A stretch of 64,000 bases of DNA from Lucinisca nassula (Eukaryota > Mollusca > Bivalvia > Lucinida > Lucinidae): contig OY757011.1 of assembly GCA_963580285.1 (NCBI GenBank), positions 97,888,678-97,952,677 of the forward strand, given 5' to 3'. Position 1 is the stretch's first letter. Every line of letters starts with the position of its first letter. The position numbers were made by a program, and so were the translations under genes. The notes beneath the pieces were generated by a model, which saw nothing but the letters and a program-made list of their open reading frames with translations, was not told the origin of the DNA and ran no database searches. Below, one piece after another: positions 55,494 to 63,923 of the stretch.

Positions 55494-55625
55494 TACAATA
55501 CAAACAAACAAAACAAGTGCATTAAGCTAACACTGCTTTGAACAACTGGGCCCTGGTGGTTAGATTGTTTCTGAGATTAGGGTGGGAAAATCCTCCTGAA
55601 AGGGGACTTAAAGACTGTTTTGTTT

Positions 55626-55870
55626 AACCCTCAACCCATAAAATGCCACTCGTCTGCTTTGCCATCTGTGGTTATCTTAAAAGTCATTTAGCACAGTTAG
55701 CATTTTTTAGCAAACAGATCAGACTGCTCCTGTAGGAGCAGTCTGATCTGGGACCACACTGTTTGCCTGTATGCAAAAATATCTTTAAAAAGTTTGAAAA
55801 AAAAATTCAGCAGACGACATAAGCAGACGGCATTTTCAGATGTAGTTTTGTTTCGTTGTCTTAAGCGTTA
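55626..55870. mobile_element. Hairpin MITE, family B, reverse orientation
   Basis: CAACCCATAAAATGCCACTC start, CAGATCAGACTGCTCC/GGAGCAGTCTGATCTG hairpin, CAGCAGACGACATAAGCAG, CTTAAGCGTTAA end. Confidence 0.75.
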
Positions 55871-56073
55871 AGTCCTAGCTGTACTGTAAACAAACACTGT
55901 AGACACTGATCATATGGCATGCTCTTTGGCATCTGATCTGGCTCTGCATTGTTTGCCTAACCCAACATGTGTCCTATCTTACTGTTTTACATAATACTCT
56001 GATGTCACAAGAACAAGAATAGCAAGGCATCAATAATAGCTGCCTGGATATCAAACAAATTAATGATACATCA

Positions 56074-56788
56074 TGATAACAAGTCAGTGAAATAAACATC
56101 CCCGTAAATCCCATTTTATATGGAGAAACCTGGAGTTTACTTTTACTTATTTCTGCTCCTAGACATAGGTTGTGGTAGGCTGGCCACCCATCCTTTTGGT
56201 GTTGATTTCTTTATTTTTCTCTTTTCCGTTTCGGGTAAAATCTACACCTGAAGAGTCTAAAGAGAAATTGGAATACCTCGGAAGACACCGTCACGGATAA
56301 CGGGGGTTAAGGTTGTGGGTGCTTGTTAGAACTGCCTCAATGAGGCTGTTCTAGCAAGCACCCACAACCTTATGTGTGGAGTATTTTGTTTGTTTGATTT
56401 GAGGTTTAACATCCCCGTCAACACTGTATAGGTCATTTTGGAGACGTTGCTTCCAATTTTGTGGGACTTTTACCCAACATTGAGATGAAATGACATCTCA
56501 AGCCCTGGTGGCCAATGAAACCAATAAGATTTATATGCACAGACAGTCCGATTCGCACCATTTTTCCTGGGCAGGCTTTGGACCTCTAAGCAGTTTACCA
56601 GTATTAATGTGCGGTCGGTTTCAGTTCTGCCTGGAAGTGTCATGCAGCCCCATCTATTTCTTCAAGCCCCGAATGGCGGCGAGGATATGTTTGGTGTATA
56701 AATAAGAAAAAGTATCACATATATTCACCGGAAAAGTATTCGTTTTTGAGATAAGAAAGGATGTACTTTCAGGTGTGTTCTCGTAATT
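56074..56788. mobile_element. Family D2 MITE with a nested ~130-bp insert and SINE E
   Basis: The D2 halves (AACATCCCCGTAAATCCC..GACATAGG and GTGGGTGCTTGTTAGAACTG..GCACCCACAACC) are split at 56178-56306 by an unrecognised insert beginning TAGGCTGGCCACCCATCC. SINE E (minus, 56386-56683) splits the right part. D2 resumes GGTGTATAAATAAGAAAAAG. Confidence 0.65.
56386..56683 (-). mobile_element. SINE E, minus strand
   Basis: TTTGTTTGATTTGAGGTTTAAC to TTCAAGCCCCGAATGGCGG. The start is slightly degraded. Confidence 0.75.
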
Positions 56789-56918
56789 GTCTGGTGGGCA
56801 TCAACAAGTAAAGCTACTGTTCTTAGTAACTTTGGGTCAATTGACGAACAATCGGGCCTGAAGAACAATAGATTGCTGTCGGCTTTTCGTATTTTATATT
56901 TTATTGTATATGTTTCAG

Positions 56919-57116
56919 CTGATGAAAACCCTCAGTAACATAGACTTCAAAGAAGTGGCCTGTGATAAAACCAAACTCATGAAATATGTCTTCTTCCCGA
57001 AGCACACAGATGTTGGGGCAGTGTCTAAAAGTCTGTGTGACATTGACGATGACTTGATATCAGATATTACCAATGAATTTGTGAGACAGCTAGATGTGGC
57101 CAACCTTATCAGATTT
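56919..57116 (+). CDS. ABCA-like transporter, internal exon 3 of 4 seen
   Basis: A 198-nt (66-codon) exon between TGTATATGTTTCAG and AGATTT|GTAAGT, phase 0 at both ends, compatible with exons 2 and 4. It encodes LMKTLSNIDFKEVACDKTKL, FFPKHTDVGAVSKSLCDIDD and NEFVRQLDVANLIRF. The SLCD..DDLI stretch could correspond to the ABCA1 ectodomain segment near LCGLPREKL, but this is a from-memory alignment. The open frame runs past the donor into a family A MITE; the GTAAGT and phase argue for splicing at 57116. The preceding intron is about 19.4 kb. Confidence 0.65.
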
Positions 57117-57164
57117 GTAAGTACATGTACTGAGTCTTTGTACTTGAAAATGCTAAACTCGTCA

Positions 57165-57375
57165 GTAACCCTTGTCCTGCTGAATAAATTAATTTTGTCG
57201 CACTCATGTCTGACAATCAACCAATCAAGGTACTTGATATAATGTATTCTTTCTGTTCACAAACTGAATAGCAAAGTGTAGATCCTGATCAGATGGCTTC
57301 CTTGGAAGCCATCTGATCGGGATCCACACTTTTTGAAAAGGTAATGGTTGCCATGTGCAGCAGGACAAGGGTTAA
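57165..57375. mobile_element. TTAA hairpin MITE, family A
   Basis: TAACCCTTGTCCTGCTG start and GCAGGACAAGGGTTAA end; hairpin GATCAGATGGCTTCC/GGAAGCCATCTGATC. It lies 48 bp after the exon 3 donor. Confidence 0.85.
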
Positions 57376-57585
57376 CCCTTATCTTGCTGTTCACGACAAC
57401 CCCTAACTTTGGAAAACAGTGTAGATCCAGATCAGATGGCTTCTGAAGAAGCCATCTGATCAAGATCTACACTGTTTGACATTCATTTTATGAATTTGTA
57501 GAAATAAATTACATCAAGTAATCTGATTGGTTCAAAGTCAGAGATGGGTGTGGCTAAACTGAATATTCAGCAAGAGAAGGGTTAA
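57372..57585. mobile_element. TTAA hairpin MITE, family A, sharing TTAA with its neighbour
   Basis: Starts at the TTAA (57372-57375) that ends the previous copy and ends at TTAA 57582-57585. Hairpin AGATCAGATGGCTTC/GAAGCCATCTGATC. Confidence 0.85.
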
Positions 57586-57711
57586 TTAGACTAAGAAGCC
57601 ACATCAACATCTTTTGTTTACTCTGTGGATGTGTCAGGCCAGGACCCATAGATAACTGAGATATATGGATCTGAGTCTTTGCTGCTTGCAAATGCCAACT
57701 TATTCCTTCCT

Positions 57712-57887
57712 TCATTTTTCTTCCTTCCTTCCTTCCTTCCTTCCTTCCTTCCTTCCTTCCTTCCTTCCTTCCTTCCTTCCTTCCTTCCTTCCTTCCTTCC
57801 TTCCTTCCTTCCTTCCTTCCTTCCTTCCTTCCTTCCTTCCTTCCTTCCTTCCTTCCTTCCTTCCTTCCTTCCTTCCTTCCTTCCTTG
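57712..57887 (+). repeat. (CTTC)n microsatellite
   Basis: About 40 TTCC units with almost no interruption, followed by a TTTG tract that starts a SINE G tail. Long Ser/Pro/Phe and Lys/Gly/Arg ORFs are artefacts. Confidence 0.95.
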
Positions 57888-57990
57888 TTTGTTTGTTTGT
57901 ATTGGAGTTTAACGGCCCAGTCAACACTATTTAGGTCATTTTTGAGTCGGTCAGTTTACCTATCCACACTTTCCTGGGCAGGTTCCTTCC
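57884..57990 (-). mobile_element. SINE G, 3' part, minus strand
   Basis: TTTGTTTGTTTGTATTGGAG, TTTAACGGCCCAGTCAACAC, TTTCCTGGGCAGG. The CTTC microsatellite begins at its tail. Confidence 0.7.
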
Positions 57991-58002
57991 ATGTACCAGT
58001 CC

Positions 58003-58108
58003 CGGCTTCTCCAGACTTTTGGATGAGTCTTTAAACCGAGGTCCCGTCTCCGTATGACCTTAGCTGTTGGTGGGACGTAAAACTAAAACTCACTCACTCA
58101 CTCCTTGT
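58003..58108 (+). mobile_element. tRNA-Thr-like SINE, 5'-truncated
   Basis: CGGCTTCTCCAGACTTTTGG, AAACCGAGGTCCCGTCTCC, GGTGGGACGTAAAACTAAAA, CTCACTCACTCACTCC. Matches 53762-53865. Confidence 0.75.
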
Positions 58109-58417
58109 ACCAGAGCCATATAATGTCATATAAATAGGCCAAATAAAAATAATTCATAAAGAATTTTTATTGACCATATGTTGCGATAATAATGTTAAAA
58201 TTGCTAATTACATATGTCCACAACAGATGTTGTTAATCAGAAAAAATATCCCTCTGTACTTAGACCACCAGCCTTGAGGCTTGCAGATAACATTTTCAAA
58301 TTACTGAAAAAATCCTAAAAAAAAGAAACCGACCTTGAGGACTTGCTGTAATTCTCAAAAAAATTTGATGAATTTGTTTCACACTCCAGAAAGCAGTCTA
58401 GAGGGTGCAGACCTAAT

Positions 58418-58490
58418 GGCAAACAGTGAAGACCCTGATCAGACTGCTCCTGAAGGAGCAGTCTGATCTGGCTCTGCACTGTTTGATTAG
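58418..58490. mobile_element. Family B central hairpin only
   Basis: GGCAAACAGTGAAGACCCTG, hairpin CAGACTGCTCCT/AGGAGCAGTCTG, GCACTGTTTG. No B ends are present. Confidence 0.65.
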
Positions 58491-58523
58491 GTCTTTCTGT
58501 CCCAATACTTAGGATCATTATTG

Positions 58524-58700
58524 TTTGTTTGTTTATTTGTATTGGAGTTTAATGGCCTAGTCAACGCTAATTTAGGTCATTTTTTGAGCCGGTCAGTTTA
58601 CCTGTCAACACTTTCCTGGGCAGGCTTATACGTAAGCGGTTAACCAGTACAGTGCTCATTTGCCAGAAACTGACAACTGCCATTCTTGAATCAGTGGAAT
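58524..58700 (-). mobile_element. SINE G, partial, minus strand
   Basis: TTTGTTTGTTTATTTGTATTGG, TAATGGCCTAGTCAACGC, AACTGACAACTGCCATTCTTG. The tRNA head is absent. Confidence 0.7.
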
Positions 58701-58730
58701 AGGATCATTACTGTATTTTTAGCTCGCCTT

Positions 58731-60115
58731 ATTAGGTCGCCTTGCGAAAGTAAGGGGGAGCTATTGCCATACCCCCGGGCGTCCGGCGTTGGCGTCAGCG
58801 TCGGCGTCGGCGTCCGCATTTGGTTAAAGTTTACCTGCAAGCTTTTATATGTGATGTTTTACAACTTTATTTTGAATATATAATTAATAATTGCTAAAAA
58901 AACAATATTTAACATTATCATTGTACTTCATTTTACAGTTTTTTTGGCTTAAATTGGACTTTTTGAGAAGTTAATATTTTCCTCTGTATTACCTCCCTTA
59001 CTTCTCTGTGTTAAATTTTACCTGCAAGCTGCGTGAGTTCAAATCCTGGAGGAGGAACGTTTTTTTTAATTTTTTTTCTCTTTTTAAAGACATAGCGGGG
59101 TCTTGGGCTCAAGGTCAAGGTCACTGTGGCTATTTTTAGAAAAACATTGTCATCGCTCTAGCGCCTTCATTTATTGATGGATTTTAATATAACTTTACCC
59201 ACATGTTGGGTATAATGATATCTCGAGTGACTTTGACTTACAGGGTCCGGGGCCTAAGGTCAAGGTCACTACTTTCAGGGTCACGGGGTCAAGGTCACTG
59301 TGGCTATTTTTAGAAAAAAACATTGTCATTGTTCTTGCACCTTAATTTATTGATGGATTTTAATATAACTTCACACAAATGTTGGGTATGATGATATCGC
59401 TAGCAAGTTCGACTTTCAGGTTCCGGGGCTGAAGGTCAAGGTCACTGTGGCTATTTTTAGAAAAAACTTTGTGATTGCTCTAGTGCCTACATTTATGGAT
59501 GGATTTTGATATAACTTCACAAAAATGTTGGCAATGATGATATCTTGAGCGAGTTCGACTTTCAGGGTCTGGGGCTGAAGGTCAAGGTCACTGTGGCTAT
59601 TTTTAGATAAACTATGTCATCGCTCTTGCGCCTTCATTTATTGATGGATTTTAATATACCTTGACACAAATGTTTGGTATGATGATATCTTGAGTGACTT
59701 TGAGTTTCCGGGTCAGGGGCTGAAGGTCAAGGTCACTGTGGCTGTTTTTTAGAAAAACTTGATCATTGCTCTAGTGTCCAGATTTATTGATGGATTTTAA
59801 GGTAACTTCATACAAATGTTGGGTATGAAGTTCAACTTTCAGGGTCTGGGGCTCAAAGTCAAGGTCACTGTGGCTATTTTTAGAAAAACTTTGTCATCAC
59901 TCTTAAGTACCTACATTTATTGATGGATATAATATAATTTTACACAAATGCTAGGTGGAAAGGCTTGAAAACAGGATGATTAGGGGTACATTTTGGTTCT
60001 CTTCCATTAGCTGCAGTCTATTGGGCTGTTTTACAGAAGAAAATTTTTTTGATAACTTGCCCTCATCCATCTTAGGCCCCCAAAGGCGAGCTATGTTGTC
60101 TTCTGACAACTCTTG
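58731..60115 (+). mobile_element. Helentron-like element with ~150-bp tandem core
   Basis: Starts AGCTCGCCTTATTAGG after T5 and has GGCGTCAGCGTCGGCGTC. About six ~150-bp units (59100-59950) carry CAAGGTCAAGGTCACTGTGG and ATTTATTGATGGATTTTAAT. It ends with the perfect hairpin GTTGTC/GACAAC (60095-60110), then CTTG|TT. Its start agrees with the AGCTC starts at 22272, 35360 and 40041. Confidence 0.75.
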
Positions 60116-60429
60116 TTGTCTCTTAAAGTCAACAAAAATAATCTTTCCTCAAATTCCTGTTGAACTCCCATCAGCTATCACACATTTTGAAATGTCAGGC
60201 GTCTAGCCTGAAAGATTTCCCTCTGCGGAACAGCCACCTTTATTAAGCAGCCAGTTTAGCATTTTCCTTTGGTGGAAGCTTAACAGAACCAGTAGCTGTC
60301 ATAATGAATAAGTAAGAGTGACGGCCATAGCTCAAGGTAAGGCGCTTTTTTCACCTGAAAAGTACTGAATTTTCCCTTGTTTCTGAAATAAGAAAAATAA
60401 TATACCACAAACTCATTAGTACACAGTTG

Positions 60430-60625
60430 GTTATAACACCGTTTTGGATACAACGCAGTTTCAAGATGGATCCCAAAAAATGTATAGATTATATAGAAAA
60501 ATGACCATAAATGGTCATTTTTCTATATAATCTTTACATTTTTGTTGGGATAAACCACGGTTGTTTAACTAACACAGTTTCTGATTTGGACCCCATTAAT
60601 AGTGTTATAGAGAGGTTGTTATGTA
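60430..60625. mobile_element. Hairpin repeat with 22-bp perfect arms
   Basis: GATTATATAGAAAAATGACC and its complement form a 46-bp palindrome (60487-60532). The outer parts GTTATAACACCG and GTGTTATAGAGAGGTTG are also inverted. Half copies are at 37211-37335 and 61875-61990. Confidence 0.65.
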
Positions 60626-60689
60626 TGTGGATACCCCCTCTTATCTGGGGCTAGGGAACTTAAGGAATCATTAAGATGACTACTCATAT

Positions 60690-61165
60690 GATATAAAGTC
60701 TTTACAGGGCCCCTAAAAATGCAGTTTTTTTGTTGAAAACTTGTGATATTTTTCTTATTCTTGATTTGAACATAGATTATGGGCTTGGAGAAATAGTTTG
60801 GCTGCACAATGCTTCCATGCAGAGCTGAAACTGACCGCATGTTAGTACTGGTAAATGGCTTAGATGGGCTAAGCCTGCCCAAGCAGATTTGTGTTAGTCA
60901 GACGGTCCAGTGCTTATAACCCCTATTAGTTTCATTGGGTAGCAGGGCTTGAGATTTCATTTATCTCAATGTCATTTTAAAGTCCCACAAATCTGGAAGC
61001 AACATCTCCAAAATTAAATGATCTCAATAGCGTTGATGGGGACGTTAAACCACAATCAATCAAACAAACAAACAAACATAGATTATGGGTGCTTGTTATT
61101 GAGGGCTGGTTTCACACCTCCGTGAGGTGGTTCAAAGGAGTACCTGCATACAAACTATGTTGCTT
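60690..61165. mobile_element. Family D MITE split by SINE E
   Basis: TTGTGATATTTTTCTTATTC, GAACATAGATTATGGG on the left and GATTATGGGTGCTTGTTATT, CACCTCCGTGAGGTGG on the right. Confidence 0.6.
60784..61075 (+). mobile_element. SINE E, slightly 5'-truncated
   Basis: CTTGGAGAAATAGTTTGGC to CAATCAATCAAACAAACAAA. Target duplication ACATAGATTATGGG (60770-60783 and 61076-61089). Confidence 0.88.
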
Positions 61166-61167
61166 TG

Positions 61168-61365
61168 GGTTTGCTTGTTAGTTTGTGTTGAGGTTTAACA
61201 TCCCCATCAACACTATTGTATTTAATAGGTCATTTTGGAAACGTTGCTTCTGATTTTATGGGACTTTTATCAGACATTGAGATGAAATTGCATCTCGAGC
61301 CCTACCGCACAAAGACACCGCTAAGGTTTATGAAACGGTCTGACTAGCACCACTTTTCCTGGAAT
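61168..61365 (-). mobile_element. SINE E, partial, minus strand
   Basis: GCTTGTTAGTTTGTGTTGAGG, TGAGATGAAATTGCATCTCG, ACCACTTTTCCTGG. The head is lost. Confidence 0.6.
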
Positions 61366-61453
61366 GTTGTTTTTTGTAGGAATAATGACAGTAATGCCCA
61401 ATTTTTCACTTTATAAAGTGAAGTTCGTGAGGATATTCAGTAACCCAGTGTTG

Positions 61454-61679
61454 TTAACCCTTCAATTTGTACCCTATCTTCCACCTTATATATAACAGAA
61501 GTCCATTTCAAAAGTTAGGGGTGTCAGGTTGTGTTTTCTTCAAAAACTATTTGGAAATTGGCTGAAAATTTTGCTAGCAGTGTAGGCCCTGATCAGACCC
61601 TGTGTTCTGCGGCGTCTGATCTGGGCCTGCACTGATTGACAACTACCCGTTTTGGGGTTTCCGGTACAAAATGGGTTAA
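61454..61679. mobile_element. TTAA hairpin MITE, family C
   Basis: TTAA flanks, ends CCCTTCAATTTGTACC and GGTACAAAATGGG; core GTGTAGGCCCTGATCAGAC and GTCTGATCTGGGCCTGCACT. Confidence 0.82.
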
Positions 61680-62007
61680 AATATTTATATATGCATCTTA
61701 TGGACATAATTCTATTCAATTGTCTGCAATCAAAAAATATTTGCTTCCATACTTTCAGTTTTGTTTGATGATGAAAAATATCTGTGTGGAAAAGTGATTA
61801 GCATTCTTGACTTTGGATCTAATAAACATGATTTGCATACAGCCTTTGTTTTTTAGCATTTCTCTCCTTAATTAAATATACACCGCAACCTAATTATAAC
61901 ACTTTTCATTATAACATGGTTTTTGATATAACATGGCTTCAAGATGAATCTGAAAAATAGATAGATTCTATAGAAAAACAGCCATAAACATTTTTGTCAT
62001 GCCTACT

Positions 62008-62229
62008 TTAACCCTTTTTGTACCAAATGGAATCTTCCTCCTTATATATAGCAGGAGTCCATTTTAAAATTCAGGGGTGCCAGGTTGTGTTTTCTTAAAA
62101 ATTGATTAGGAAATGGCTTAACTTTTAGCAAACAATGGAGGCCCTGATTAGACGCCGCGTTCTGCGGCATCTGATATGGGCCTGCACTGTTTGCCAAGTG
62201 CTCCTTTAGGGGTTTCCAGTACCAGTTAA
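62008..62229. mobile_element. TTAA hairpin MITE, family C
   Basis: TTAACCCTTTTTGTACC to CCAGTACCAGTTAA; core AATGGAGGCCCTGATTAGAC and ATCTGATATGGGCCTGCACT. Confidence 0.8.
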
Positions 62230-62459
62230 GCATGGTGCAATATATGAGTCCGGTTTTCTGTCCGTTCGTAAAGCCGTCAACATTTCACCCTAATGTAAAA
62301 GACCATTTTCAAGGCGCGATATAGCCTTCTTGTTCTATACATTTTTGCTTGGATATAACAAGGACATGCAATGTTTGATCTGAGGTAATGATACTTTGAC
62401 AAAAAATTAAGCAGTTGAAATCTTGGGAACTAAGACAACATTGGCCAGAAATTAGTTTG

Positions 62460-62701
62460 ACTAAAGGAGAATGGGAACACCAGGCAGATTTTTCCGCCAT
62501 TTTTTAAAGGGAGACAAGTTTCGGGACTTCCTGTTTGCTTTTCTATAAGCCCAGTCCCACTAAAAAAGGGGTCAACTCTTAAAGGAAAGAATTTGCTCCT
62601 CAGGAGCACATTCTTTCCTTTAAGAGTTGACCCTATTGACATGGGAGACAAAAATACTTTTGCAAGAGTTGCCTCCCCTGAAGGTGTTCCCATTCCCCTT
62701 A
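62460..62701. mobile_element. TTAA hairpin MITE, family N
   Basis: CTAAAGGAGAATGGGAACACC left and GGTGTTCCCATTCCCCTTAA right, with hairpin AAGAATTTGCTCCTCAGGAG. Orientation is opposite to 43827-44068. Confidence 0.78.
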
Positions 62702-62824
62702 AGAACAAGACTATTTACCCTAAATATTTGGACAATACTCCTTCCCATACATGTTTCGAAATTTGAACAAGTACAATTTACTACCTTATGTTGAAGATGT
62801 ACAATTTACTACCTTATATTGCAC

Positions 62825-63140
62825 CCCAACCCTCTCCCTCCACGATCAGGGCTTGGAGAAATAGATATGGTCTGCATGGTGCAGAACTGAAACTGACGGC
62901 ACATGAGTACTGGAAAAACAGCTTAGGGGGTCTAAGCCTGCACAAGGAAAGTGGTATGAGTCAGATCGCCCATGCATATACTCATAAACCCTGTTTGTTT
63001 CATTTGGCAGCAGGGCGTGAGATGTCATTTAATCTCAGTGTCTGGTAAAAGTCCCACAAAATTGGAAGCACTGTCTCCAAATGACCTAAATAGTGTTATG
63101 GGGGGGGGGGGGGCTGGCAATAAACCAGTTCAAACAAACA
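62825..63140 (+). mobile_element. SINE E, diverged, poly-G insertion near the end
   Basis: CCACGATCAGGGCTTGGAG to ACCAGTTCAAACAAACAAG. A G13 run interrupts the GACGGGGACGTTAAAC region. Confidence 0.7.
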
Positions 63141-63345
63141 AGCTACCTTACGATATCTCATCTGGATTTACAGTTTACTCAGGACTTCCTGTTCAAATAC
63201 ATACTTCCAGAGAAAAACTAGGATTGACATTTCATGTGAATCATCTGCCAGATGAGTCACATGAAATGTCAGGCCTTATTTCTCACAAAAATAAGAAAAA
63301 AAGTACTTGGAAATGTCATCAGATCTGCTAGTCATGATTGGTGAT

Positions 63346-63536
63346 TTAACCCTTATCCTGCTGAACACAACAACTCCTACCTTTGCAAACAGTGTAGAAG
63401 AAGCCATCTGATCAGGATCTACACTTTTTGTCAATTAGTTTGTGAATTTGAATGAAACATTATATCAAGTATTTTGATTGGTTGATAGTCAAAAATGGGT
63501 ATGACAAAATTAGTTTATTCAGCAGGATAAGAGCTA
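63346..63536. mobile_element. TTAA MITE, family A, hairpin half deleted
   Basis: TTAACCCTTATCCTGCTG start, AAACAGTGTAGAAGAAGCC core, GCAGGATAAGAGCTAA end. Confidence 0.75.
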
Positions 63537-63558
63537 AAGGTAAAGGGTAATTGTTGTG

Positions 63559-63917
63559 TTAACCCATAACGTGCTAATCACGACAATTGTCGTCTGCCTT
63601 GTCGTCTGTCATCTACTTTAAAAATCTTTTTAGCAAACAGTGTGGACCCAGATCAGACTGCTCCTGAAGGAGCAGTCTGATCAGGGTCCACACTGTTTGC
63701 CTGTATGCAAAAATATGTTCTAAAAGTTTGCAAGAAGATGCAGCAGACGACAAAAGCAGACGACTTTTGAAGAGCTCCTGTAGGAGCAGTCTGATCAGGG
63801 TCTACACTGTTTGCCTGTATGCAAAAATATGTTTTAAAAGTTTGCAAGAAGCAGCAGCAGATGACAAAAGCAGACGACATTTAAAGACACAGTTTTTCTC
63901 AGCACCCTAAGCTTTAA
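63559..63917. mobile_element. TTAA MITE, family B, ending at an exon acceptor
   Basis: TTAACCCATAACGTGCTAATC start; GATCAGACTGCTCC/GGAGCAGTCTGATC hairpin; internal duplication of the right half (63770-63905); end CCTAAGCTTTAA. The final TTAA (63914-63917) is followed by TTTCAG and the exon. Confidence 0.82.
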
Positions 63918-63923
63918 TTTCAG

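Larger units (their letters stand above)
53911..55515 (+). mobile_element. SINE G (tRNA head, CAAA tail) split by a mariner
   Basis: Starts CCGGCCTAGTTAGCTCAGTC (tRNA-like head, box-B-like GGATTCGATC) and has body TTCAAGAAGGGCAGTTGTC, AGTGTTGACTGGGCCATTAAA. After the mariner (54204-55493) the tail CAATACAAACAAACAAAAC resumes. A perfect 11-bp target duplication AGTGCATTAAG lies at 53900-53910 and 55516-55526. Without the mariner it is ~310 bp. Confidence 0.85.

Noticed and set aside
56904..57242. 112-residue ORF running past the exon 3 donor
   Set aside because: Bases after 57116 begin with GTAAGT and enter a family A MITE. The spliced phase fits exons 2 and 4 better.
57665..57934. ORFs rich in Pro/Ser/Phe or Lys/Glu/Gly/Arg
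   Set aside because: Translations of the CTTC microsatellite.
63653..63880. ORF with repeated ANSVDPDQTAP peptides
   Set aside because: It lies wholly in the duplicated family B MITE hairpin; similar peptides come from other B copies.
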